Assembly: GCA_030430515.1 (NCBI GenBank)
Contig: JAUIKX010000140.1
Span: forward strand, 1-8,794
DNA: 8,794 bases
Direction: 5' to 3'
DNA from: Gammaproteobacteria bacterium
GTDB taxonomy: Bacteria > Pseudomonadota > Gammaproteobacteria > Pseudomonadales > Azotimanducaceae
How positions within the stretch are numbered: position 1 is the stretch's first letter; each line of letters begins with the position of its first letter. The notes below the pieces were generated by a model, which was not told the DNA's origin, did not search any database, and saw only the letters and a program-made list of their open reading frames with translations. Shown here piece by piece: positions 1 through 6,189 of the stretch. The position numbers were made by a program, and so were the translations under genes.

Positions 1-26
1 CTACGAGTGCTTGAGGGTTGGTGCGA

Positions 27-497
27 CTAACGTTGATCGCCGAGACTGGCGTAGATCAACTCTGCTGGAAAGCCCCGCCTGGAGAGATAGCGCGCCTGCC
101 TACCCCACTCATCCCGGGTCTCAGGCAGAGCTTTGAAGCGCTTTTCCACCGCGCGACTCGCACGGGCCGTCCAGAAAGCGTGATCGTGCGTCAGATGCTC
201 ATCGATGTGGTCGTCGCCAACCTCACGCTGCCGCAACTCCTGGCGGATGAGAATGGGCCCATAGCCGCGCTCGATACGACTGCGCACGAAGCTCTCTACG
301 AACCGCCCCTCAGACTGGAGACCATCGTCGGCGAGCTCCGCAACAACGGCACAAGCCAGATCTCGATCAATACCCTTGCGAGCCAGTTTCTGTACGAGTT
401 CACCACGGCTGTGCTCGCGGTTGGCCAGAGCACGCATGGCGATCTGCTTCGCTTCAAAACTGCGGTCGATCTCCGAAGCGCCTTCCAACTCAATCAC
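27..497 (-). CDS. recX: Regulatory protein RecX
   Basis: RecX binds RecA and RecA filaments in the cytoplasm and usually inhibits filament extension and RecA ATPase/recombinase activity. The product (156 aa) is close to the usual size of about 150-166 aa. It shows the family pattern of charged helical repeats: REHSRGEL near residue 27, RFVESFVRSR at 65-74 followed by RGYGP at 77-81, and a C-terminal RRGF at 140-143. It lies directly downstream of recA on the same strand, the standard order. The start is uncertain. The frame stays open into recA, but no ATG suits it. I chose GTG at 497, which gives an N-terminus as long as that of E. coli RecX and has a weak GGAAGAG upstream. Alternatives are ATG at 437 (136 aa, would cut the first helix) and TTG at 578. 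The identity is sure; the start is not. Confidence 0.9.
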   Translation of the reverse strand: MIELEGASEIDRSFEAKQIAMRALANREHSRGELVQKLARKGIDRDLACAVVAELADDGLQSEGRFVESFVRSRIERGYGPILIRQELRQREVGDDHIDEHLTHDHAFWTARASRAVEKRFKALPETRDEWGRQARYLSRRGFPAELIYASLGDQR

Positions 498-556
498 ATG
501 CTCTTCCGCAACGCTCTGGTTTTCGTTGACCGCGTCTCCCTCAGGCAGAGAGGCAG

Positions 557-583
557 TGAGGTCGCTGTGGCGCAGCAACCTCA
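557..583 (-). terminator. Hairpin between recA and recX (terminator-like or attenuator)
   Basis: Read on the minus strand, TGAGGTTGCTG, a five-base loop CGCCA, then CAGCGACCTCA form an 11-pair stem with one T-G wobble. It begins 15 bases after the recA stop. No T-run follows, only a pyrimidine-rich stretch, so it is not a textbook intrinsic terminator. In E. coli a hairpin terminator between recA and recX lets only a small part of transcription through to recX, so a similar role (lowering recX relative to recA) or recA mRNA 3' end protection is likely. The pairing is seen; the function is inferred. Confidence 0.55.
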
Positions 584-597
584 GATTGGCACGCTTC

Positions 598-1698
598 TCA
601 GAGCGTATCACCGCTCGGCTCCGGTACGAGAACTTCGTCTTCAGCGCGATGGCCCGTATTGACCCCAGGCAGCAACTGGGCACGAACCTCCCGCTCGATT
701 TCGTCTGCGACTTCCGGATTATCGATGAGGTAGTCGGCCGCATTCTTCCGACCCTGACCGATGCGCTCATCACCATAGGCATACCAGGCGCCGGATTTGT
801 CGATCAGCCCCTGCTGCACACCAAGATCCAGCAGCTCGCCCATGTGGTTGATGCCTTTGCCGTAAAGAATCTGGAACTCTGTCTGACGGAACGGCGGAGC
901 GACTTTGTTTTTAACGACTTTGACGCGGGTTTCGTTACCGACCACCTCATCGCCTTCTTTCACCGCACCGATACGACGAATGTCCAGCCGAACGGAGGAG
1001 TAGAACTTGAGGGCGTTACCACCGGTGGTGGTTTCCGGTGAACCGAACATCACACCGATCTTCATACGGATCTGGTTGATGAAGATCACCAGGGTGTTCG
1101 AATTCTTGATGTTGCCGGTCATCTTCCGCAGCGCCTGGCTCATCAACCGGGCTTGCAGGCCGACATGGGAATCCCCCATTTCGCCTTCGATCTCAGCCTT
1201 CGGCGTCAGTGCGGCGACCGAGTCGACCACCACCACATCTACAGCACCGGAGCGAACCACCATGTCGCAGATTTCCAGCGCCTGCTCACCGGTGTCCGGC
1301 TGAGAGACGAGCAGGTCGTCGGTGTCTACGCCGAGGGCCTCGGCGTAGATCGGGTCGAGCGCATGCTCTGCGTCGATGAACGCGCAGGTACCGCCAGCTT
1401 TCTGTGCCTCCGCAATGACCTGAAGGGTCAGCGTCGTCTTACCGGAAGATTCCGGGCCGTAGATTTCGACGATACGGCCTTTCGGCAGGCCGCCAATACC
1501 CAGAGCGATGTCGAGCCCGAGGGAACCTGTGGAAACAGCTGGAATGGCCACCTGCTCCTGATCGCCGAGACGCATCATGGAGCCCTTGCCGAACTGGCGT
1601 TCGATCTGCGCCAGCGCCGCGCTCAACGCCCGATCTCGGTTCGCGTCTTTATTCGGTGTCACGCTGCCCGCATCCGCCTTGGTATTGCTTCGCGCCAT
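598..1698 (-). CDS. recA: Recombinase RecA
   Basis: RecA forms ATP-dependent filaments on single-stranded DNA, catalyses strand exchange and triggers LexA self-cleavage in the SOS response. The product is 366 aa against 353 in E. coli. Visible features are Walker A GPESSGKT at 81-88, the catalytic Glu111 in DAEHALDP, Walker B VVVVD at 155-159, loop L1 around EGEMGDSHVG (171-180), loop L2 with SPETTTGGNALK (220-231), and a C-terminal domain ending in an acidic tail. Compared with E. coli there are 15 extra N-terminal residues. The start is supported by AAGGAG five bases before ATG 1698; GTG at 1662 is a weaker alternative. It is divergent from mutS, followed by recX, and preceded by a LexA box and promoter. 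Confidence 0.98.
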   Translation of the reverse strand: MARSNTKADAGSVTPNKDANRDRALSAALAQIERQFGKGSMMRLGDQEQVAIPAVSTGSLGLDIALGIGGLPKGRIVEIYGPESSGKTTLTLQVIAEAQKAGGTCAFIDAEHALDPIYAEALGVDTDDLLVSQPDTGEQALEICDMVVRSGAVDVVVVDSVAALTPKAEIEGEMGDSHVGLQARLMSQALRKMTGNIKNSNTLVIFINQIRMKIGVMFGSPETTTGGNALKFYSSVRLDIRRIGAVKEGDEVVGNETRVKVVKNKVAPPFRQTEFQILYGKGINHMGELLDLGVQQGLIDKSGAWYAYGDERIGQGRKNAADYLIDNPEVADEIEREVRAQLLPGVNTGHRAEDEVLVPEPSGDTL

Positions 1699-1703
1699 GA
1701 GGT

Positions 1704-1709
1704 CTCCTT
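1704..1709 (-). promoter_or_regulatory. Ribosome binding site of recA
   Basis: AAGGAG on the minus strand lies five bases before ATG 1698. It fixes the upstream ATG as the start despite the 15-residue extension relative to E. coli RecA. Confidence 0.8.
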
Positions 1710-1740
1710 AAATTTTCCGGTCAGTTCGAAACAGGTGATC

Positions 1741-1760
1741 TACTGTATATCCAGACAGTT
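1741..1760. promoter_or_regulatory. LexA (SOS) box controlling recA
   Basis: TACTGTATATCCAGACAGTT matches the gammaproteobacterial LexA operator: CTGT, eight bases, ACAG, with the characteristic TACTGTATAT left half. It lies 43 bases upstream of the recA start and overlaps the -10 element. It is 137 bases from the chosen mutS start, so an effect on mutS is possible but not shown. The match is seen directly; LexA repression of recA is established for the group. Confidence 0.92.
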
Positions 1761-1771
1761 CTGGGTTGCAA
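1744..1771 (-). promoter_or_regulatory. recA sigma-70 promoter
   Basis: On the minus strand, TTGCAA (1766-1771) is followed after 16 bases by TATACA (1744-1749). The -10 element lies inside the LexA box, so bound LexA would block RNA polymerase, as at E. coli recA. The predicted transcript begins near 1737 and would have a leader of about 40 bases. Confidence 0.65.
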
Positions 1772-1804
1772 GCGGCAATTGGCGTGTTGCGACGATTTCC
1801 CACC

Positions 1805-1836
1805 CCTGCTCAAGCAGGAATTGGTCAATTGTTGAC
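1805..1836. repeat. Cluster of short palindromes upstream of mutS
   Basis: Three adjoining or overlapping inverted repeats lie in the recA-mutS gap: CCTGCT-CA-AGCAGG (1805-1818), AATTG-GT-CAATT (1819-1830) and GTCAA-TTG-TTGAC (1824-1836). The last overlaps a candidate mutS -35 element. They could be operator half-sites or a hairpin in a mutS leader. They match no binding site I can name. Confidence 0.45.
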
Positions 1837-1860
1837 GCTCATCCGGTGCTCTGGTTCACT
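1832..1860 (+). promoter_or_regulatory. Possible mutS promoter
   Basis: TTGACG (1832-1837) is followed after 17 bases by TTCACT (1855-1860). The -35 is good and the spacing ideal, but the -10 is poor. It would give a mutS leader of about 30 bases. Weak evidence. Confidence 0.25.
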
Positions 1861-1896
1861 CGCCTCGCCCCAGACACCCGCCGCGAGCAACCTTAC

Positions 1897-4506
1897 GTGA
1901 CTGCAAAAGTGGCTGCAAAAAGTCAGCAGAAAACCAGCGAACACACACCCATGATGCGCCAGTATCTGGGCATCAAGGCCGAGCACCCCGACGACCTGGT
2001 CTTCTACCGTATGGGCGACTTCTACGAACTTTTCTACGAAGATGCCGAGCGCGCCGCGCAGCTTCTGGACATCACCCTGACGGCCCGCGGGCAATCGGCC
2101 GGCAAGCCGATACCCATGTGCGGAGTGCCCTATCACGCCGCCGACGGCTACCTGGCCAAGCTCGTCGCGATGGGGGTGAGCGTCGCCATCTGCGAGCAGG
2201 TCGGCGACCCCGAAACGAGCAAGGGGCCGGTCGAGCGCCGCGTGCAGCGTGTTGTCACACCGGGAACGCTGACAGAAGAAACGCTGCTGGAGGATGGCCG
2301 GGAAAGCATGCTCGCAGCCCTTGTGGCAGGCCGGCAGGGATACGGCGTAGCGCTGCTCAGCGTTGCCAGCGGCCGCTTCGAAGGTTTCCTCACCCCAGGC
2401 GATGAGCAGGTCATTCAACGGCTCGGCCGCTACGACATCAGCGAGCTGCTTACTGCGGACAGCGCGACTTCCGACCTGCTGCGCGGCACCGGCCGATGGC
2501 CGTGCATTCGCGAGCTCGACCCGTTCACATTCGATGCAGACAGCAGCCTGCGCCTACTGCAACGTCACTTCGACCTGAAAGAGCTAGGCGCTTTCGGGCT
2601 GGAGCCCGGGTCGCTCGTCACCGCCGCCGCCGGTGCCGCGTTGACCTATGCTCGCAACAGCCATCGGCAAGACCTCGCGCACATCGATCGCTTCAATCTG
2701 CTCAGCGAAGCCGGCGAGCTGCTGATTGATGCCCACTCGCGACGCAACTTGGAAATCGACAGCCGCCCGGACGGCAGCACGGATGCCACACTGTTGCGCC
2801 TGATGGACACGACGCGCACACCCATGGGCAGCCGCCTACTGCGGCGCTGGCTGAATGCGCCCAGCCGGATACCCGAGGAGGTCAGCGCGCGCCAGGAAGC
2901 GGTGGGTGCGCTCAAACATGGAACGGCCGACGCCTTGCGCGGCACGCTTGCCGGGTTTGGCGATGTCGAGCGCATCGTCTCGCGCATCGCGCTGCGCTCG
3001 GCCACACCCAGAGACCTGGTGCGGCTGCGCGACGGCCTGACAGCGCTGCCAAAGCTGCGCATCGACACGCAGGCCGTGCAGGTCCGCTACGTTCGCACCC
3101 TCATCGACGAGCTTCCCGACGTTGTCGATCTTGCTGAGCTCCTGCAATCCGCGGTGATCGATGCTCCGCCTGCGACGATTCGCGACGGCGGCGTGCTGGC
3201 CGACGGCTTCGATGACGAGCTGGACAAGCTGCGTGGCCTCACCCGAAATGCAGACGACTTCCTGCGGAAGCTCGAGGTCCGGGAAAGAGAGCGCACAGGC
3301 ATCAACACCCTGAAAGTGGGCTACAACCGTGTGCACGGCTACTACATCGAAACGAGCAAAGCCGCCCTGGGAGAGATACCGGCCGAGTATGTGCGCCGTC
3401 AGACGCTGAAGAACGCCGAGCGCTACATCACGCCGGAACTGAAGGGTTTCGAAGACGAAGCCCTCACCGCGCAGGCCCGGGCCCTGAAGCTGGAAAAGTC
3501 GCTCTATGAGGAACTGCTCGAAACCCTGGCGCTGCGCCAGTCGGCTCTGCGGCAGGTCGGCCAGACGGCCGCTGTTCTGGACGTGCTGGCCACCTTTGCT
3601 GAGCGCGCGGTTGCGCTGGATCTGAACCCGCCCGAGTTCAGCCCGACTCCCGGTATAGAAATCGTCGCGGGCTGGCATCCGGTGGTCGCGCACCGGTCAA
3701 AAGAACCGTTCATTCCGAACGATGTTCAACTGGCGCCGGATCGACGCATGCTGATCATCACCGGCCCGAACATGGGCGGTAAGTCCACCTACATGCGTCA
3801 GACGGCACTCATCTGCCTTCTGGCCTATGCAGGCTCACACGTTCCCGCCCGATCTGCAGTGCTCGGCCCCATCGACCGCATATTCACGCGCATCGGTGCA
3901 GGTGATGATCTGGCGGAAGGCCGCTCCACGTTCATGGTGGAAATGATCGAAACGGCTCACATTCTGCACAATGCGGGCCCGGAGAGCCTCGTGCTGCTGG
4001 ACGAGATCGGTCGCGGCACATCCACGTACGATGGCCTGGCACTGGCCTGGGCTGCCGCCGCCCACCTGGTGGAGGATGCCGAGGCCCTGACCCTGTTTGC
4101 CACCCATTACTTCGAACTCACGGCACTGCCCGGCCAGCTTCCCGCAGCGCGCAACGTCCATCTCACCGCGACCGAGCACCGGGGCGACATCGTGTTTCTG
4201 CACGCTGTAGAGGAAGGACCGGCCAACCAGAGCTACGGCGTGCAGGTCGCACGTCTTGCAGGTGTGCCCAATGCGGTGATCCGCAAAGCCAGAGCCCACC
4301 TGGCTCGGCTGGAGGCCGGTGCGCCGGCAGATTCACCGCAGGGTGACCTGTTTGCCGCCACGCCTCCGGCTGAAGAACCTGACGAGGAAACGCGTACCGC
4401 TCTGGCTCTGATGGATGAGATCGCCGCGCTGGATCCGGACGAGATGTCTCCGAGGCAGGCGCTTGAGGCGCTGTACCAACTGCGCGGGAAGCTATCGACA
4501 CCCTAG
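1897..4506 (+). CDS. mutS: DNA mismatch repair protein MutS
   Basis: MutS recognises mismatches and small loops in DNA and recruits MutL in an ATP-dependent way to start methyl-directed repair. The product is 869 aa, close to E. coli (853). In order: an HTPMM N-terminal segment (16-20); the mismatch-reading Phe-X-Glu motif F42-Y43-E44; connector, lever and clamp domains in the middle; the ATPase with Walker A GPNMGGKS (623-630), Walker B LLDE with D702 and E703, and the FATHYFE switch around 734-740. A beta-clamp binding motif QGDLF is at 815-819, followed by the SPRQALEALYQL oligomerisation tail. The frame is open far upstream across recA antisense, so the start must be chosen. GTG 1897 puts HTPMM at a family-typical distance. 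GTG 1909 is nearly as good, and ATG 1951 would remove the conserved segment. The ribosome site is weak. The pseudomonad neighbour fdxA follows. Confidence 0.97.
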   Translation: MTAKVAAKSQQKTSEHTPMMRQYLGIKAEHPDDLVFYRMGDFYELFYEDAERAAQLLDITLTARGQSAGKPIPMCGVPYHAADGYLAKLVAMGVSVAICEQVGDPETSKGPVERRVQRVVTPGTLTEETLLEDGRESMLAALVAGRQGYGVALLSVASGRFEGFLTPGDEQVIQRLGRYDISELLTADSATSDLLRGTGRWPCIRELDPFTFDADSSLRLLQRHFDLKELGAFGLEPGSLVTAAAGAALTYARNSHRQDLAHIDRFNLLSEAGELLIDAHSRRNLEIDSRPDGSTDATLLRLMDTTRTPMGSRLLRRWLNAPSRIPEEVSARQEAVGALKHGTADALRGTLAGFGDVERIVSRIALRSATPRDLVRLRDGLTALPKLRIDTQAVQVRYVRTLIDELPDVVDLAELLQSAVIDAPPATIRDGGVLADGFDDELDKLRGLTRNADDFLRKLEVRERERTGINTLKVGYNRVHGYYIETSKAALGEIPAEYVRRQTLKNAERYITPELKGFEDEALTAQARALKLEKSLYEELLETLALRQSALRQVGQTAAVLDVLATFAERAVALDLNPPEFSPTPGIEIVAGWHPVVAHRSKEPFIPNDVQLAPDRRMLIITGPNMGGKSTYMRQTALICLLAYAGSHVPARSAVLGPIDRIFTRIGAGDDLAEGRSTFMVEMIETAHILHNAGPESLVLLDEIGRGTSTYDGLALAWAAAAHLVEDAEALTLFATHYFELTALPGQLPAARNVHLTATEHRGDIVFLHAVEEGPANQSYGVQVARLAGVPNAVIRKARAHLARLEAGAPADSPQGDLFAATPPAEEPDEETRTALALMDEIAALDPDEMSPRQALEALYQLRGKLSTP

Positions 4507-4522
4507 CCGGAAGCGCTAGAAT
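4495..4522 (+). promoter_or_regulatory. fdxA sigma-70 promoter
   Basis: TCGACA (4495-4500) is followed after 16 bases by TAGAAT (4517-4522), each one base from consensus. The -35 lies within the last mutS codons, so fdxA can be expressed apart from mutS. The leader would be about 35 bases. Confidence 0.65.
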
Positions 4523-4551
4523 ACGCGCCTTTGAAATCCAACCAACCAATC

Positions 4552-4556
4552 GAGGA
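4552..4556 (+). promoter_or_regulatory. Ribosome binding site of fdxA
   Basis: GAGGA lies six bases before ATG 4563 and supports that start over the out-of-frame ATG at 4570. Confidence 0.7.
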
Positions 4557-4562
4557 TTCAGC

Positions 4563-4886
4563 ATGACCTTTGTCGTCGCAGAGAACTGCATCAAGTGCAA
4601 GCACACGGACTGTGTGGAAGTTTGCCCAGTGGACTGCTTCTATGAAGGCCCCAACATGCTGGTCATCCACCCGGACGAGTGCATTGACTGCGCGCTCTGC
4701 GAACCGGAATGCCCTGCCAACGCGATCTTCTCTGAAGATGAGCTGCCGGACGATCAGCAGGAGTTTCTGGAGCTCAATGCCCGCCTCGCAGACACCTGGC
4801 CGAACATCACCGAAAAGAAGGACGCGCCGGACGACGCCGAGGAATGGGACGGCAAGCCGAACAAACGCGAACTGCTCGAAGAGTAA
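4563..4886 (+). CDS. fdxA: Seven-iron ferredoxin FdxA ([3Fe-4S][4Fe-4S])
   Basis: A small soluble electron carrier of the Azotobacter vinelandii ferredoxin I type. Its 107 aa equal the precursor length of that protein, and the two align along their whole length. Counting Met as 1, the cysteines are C9, C12, C17, C21, C25, C40, C43, C46 and C50. By analogy with A. vinelandii FdI, C9, C17 and C50 bind the [3Fe-4S] cluster; C21, C40, C43 and C46 bind the [4Fe-4S] cluster; C12 and C25 are free. The acidic C-terminal tail (WPNITEKKD, then DDAEEWDG) is typical of this group. The gene follows mutS by 56 bases with its own promoter, and the mutS-fdxA order is known from pseudomonads. Its redox partner is unknown; in Azotobacter the protein is linked to control of a ferredoxin:NADP reductase and oxidative stress. 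Confidence 0.96.
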   Translation: MTFVVAENCIKCKHTDCVEVCPVDCFYEGPNMLVIHPDECIDCALCEPECPANAIFSEDELPDDQQEFLELNARLADTWPNITEKKDAPDDAEEWDGKPNKRELLEE

Positions 4887-4907
4887 GCCGCTGCCGTACC
4901 TGATCGG

Positions 4908-5372
4908 TCAGCTGTAGCGCAGCATCACCCGGGAGCCGTCCTCCAGCCCGTTTCTGAAGCGCGGCCCCCAGAGCAGCCAGCTCATACGGTATTTGCTGCC
5001 CATTTTGTCGAGCACCGCTTCCTGCACCGCCTGATCTGAAACGAACGCAGCTGCAACCTCCCGGCTCGGCAGCTGCCGGTAGCGGCCATCACTGTTGCTC
5101 CATACGCCAACATCTCCGACCCACACCCTGGCCGTATTCAGGCCCCGCCGGACAGCCTCGGCGCGCCATGCATCGCGGGCCGTAACCACGTAGAGCGCGC
5201 CTTCATGCGCCTGAAACCAGACTTCTGCCTGACAGCGGCTTTCGCTGCCGTCAGAGAGAATAGGCGTGAGATAGATCAGGTCGGAGGTTTCCTCAGGTGT
5301 CTGTTCAGCACGACCCCAGATGGGTAACGCGCTGAGCGGCAATACCTTGGCGAAAGTTCTTCGGGTGATCAT
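4908..5372 (-). CDS. Putative Tat-exported protein of unknown function
   Basis: I do not recognise a named family with certainty. The 154-aa product begins MITRRTFAKVLPLSALPIW, a twin-arginine signal (T-R-R-T-F-A-K) with a short hydrophobic core and likely cleavage after Ala22 (GRA-EQ). This predicts export in folded form, often with a bound cofactor. The mature part has alternating hydrophobic strands: EVWF (50-53), ALYVVTA (59-65), ARVWVGDVGVW (81-91). It has one Cys (47) and an Arg/Trp-rich C-terminal third. The pattern resembles flavin- or F420-binding split-barrel (PPOX-like) proteins, but this is a guess. ATG 5372 is chosen over ATG 5378 because GGAGG stands seven bases before the former and only one before the latter. 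It follows the fumarase gene by 28 bases on the same strand, so is probably cotranscribed, and converges on fdxA with a 21-base gap. Confidence 0.8.
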   Translation of the reverse strand: MITRRTFAKVLPLSALPIWGRAEQTPEETSDLIYLTPILSDGSESRCQAEVWFQAHEGALYVVTARDAWRAEAVRRGLNTARVWVGDVGVWSNSDGRYRQLPSREVAAAFVSDQAVQEAVLDKMGSKYRMSWLLWGPRFRNGLEDGSRVMLRYS

Positions 5373-5379
5373 GAGCATG

Positions 5380-5384
5380 CCTCC
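5380..5384 (-). promoter_or_regulatory. Ribosome binding site deciding the start of the Tat protein gene
   Basis: GGAGG on the minus strand is seven bases from ATG 5372 and one base from ATG 5378. Normal spacing selects 5372, which also puts the twin arginines at residues 4-5. Confidence 0.7.
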
Positions 5385-5400
5385 AGATGGTACGCGACGG

Positions 5401-6189
5401 TTATACCGCCTTTAGCGCAATCTTCTCACTCCAGATCTTCGGCCCTTCGATATGCACGGACTCGCCGCGGGCATCCACAGACACCGTCACCGGCATGTCT
5501 TCCACGGTAAATTCGTAGATCGCTTCCATGCCGAGATCTTCAAACGCCAGCACTTCGGCTTTCTTGATGGCCTTGGCAACGAGGTAGGCCGCGCCGCCCA
5601 CCGCGATCATGGATACCGATCCCGTATCACGGATCGCTTCGATGGCAGAAGGGCCGCGTTCCGCCTTGCCGATCATGCCGGCCAGACCGGTTTTCTCGAG
5701 CATGGTGCGGGTGAACTTGTCCATGCGGGTCGCCGTGGTCGGTCCGGCCGGGCCCACCACTTCGTCACGCACCGGGTCGACCGGACCCACGTAGTAGATC
5801 ACCCGGTTGGTGAAGTCCACGGGCAGCTCTTCGCCCTTTTCGATCATGTCGACCAGGCGCTTGTGGGCGGCATCGCGGCCGGTGAGCATCTTTCCGGAAA
5901 CGAGCAGTGTATCTCCCGACTTCCAGGTCGCCGCTTCCTCGCGCGTGAGCGTGTCGAGATTGACCCGCTTGACGTCATCGCCCATCTCAAAGGCGATGTC
6001 CGGCCATTCCGAGGCATCCGGCGGCGTGAAGTCAGCCGGACCTTCACCGTCGAGGGTGAAGTGCACATGACGCGTAGCAGTACAGTTCGGGATAACAGCC
6101 ACCGGCTTGTTGGCCGCGTGGGTGGGATAGGATTTCACCTTTACATCCAGAACCGTCGTCAGGCCGCCTAGGCCCTGCGCACCGATGCC
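5401..6189 (-). CDS. Fumarase C-terminal fragment as the sequence stands
   Basis: About 262 codons of good fumarase sequence follow the frameshift, from GIGAQGLGG to the end. They include the third cluster cysteine in IPNCTATRH and the C-terminal domain with GKMLTGRDAAHKR, YYVGPVDPVRDEVVGPAGPT and the VTVSVDARGESVHIEGP end. No start codon with a ribosome site lies near the beginning. Longer versions of this frame run back antiparallel to nothing known, being only the shadow of the first half. Without a frame repair it is unlikely to be translated on its own. Confidence 0.65.
   Translation of the reverse strand, partial: GIGAQGLGGLTTVLDVKVKSYPTHAANKPVAVIPNCTATRHVHFTLDGEGPADFTPPDASEWPDIAFEMGDDVKRVNLDTLTREEAATWKSGDTLLVSGKMLTGRDAAHKRLVDMIEKGEELPVDFTNRVIYYVGPVDPVRDEVVGPAGPTTATRMDKFTRTMLEKTGLAGMIGKAERGPSAIEAIRDTGSVSMIAVGGAAYLVAKAIKKAEVLAFEDLGMEAIYEFTVEDMPVTVSVDARGESVHIEGPKIWSEKIALKAV

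Noticed and set aside
1..26. Start of alaS or another gene at the left edge
   Set aside because: alaS often follows recX, but 26 bases are too few to support anything.
18..1041. Long plus-strand open frames (18-662 and 376-1041)
   Set aside because: They lie opposite recX and recA, resemble no family, and come from GC-rich antisense frames.
1153..1896. A mutS start at 1153, giving a 1117-aa protein
   Set aside because: The extra residues are recA antisense and the intergenic gap; family MutS begins just before HTPMM.
2836..3693. Minus-strand frame of 285 aa inside mutS
   Set aside because: Fully opposite conserved mutS coding sequence, with no family resemblance or ribosome site.
4887..4924. 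Terminator in the fdxA / Tat-gene convergent gap
   Set aside because: Only 4-base stems such as CTGA-TCGG-TCAG and GCTG-TAGCG-CAGC are present, with no T-run.
5452..6171. Plus-strand frame of 239 aa (His/Arg-rich)
   Set aside because: Antisense shadow of the fumarase C-terminal half; the composition is typical of a shadow frame.
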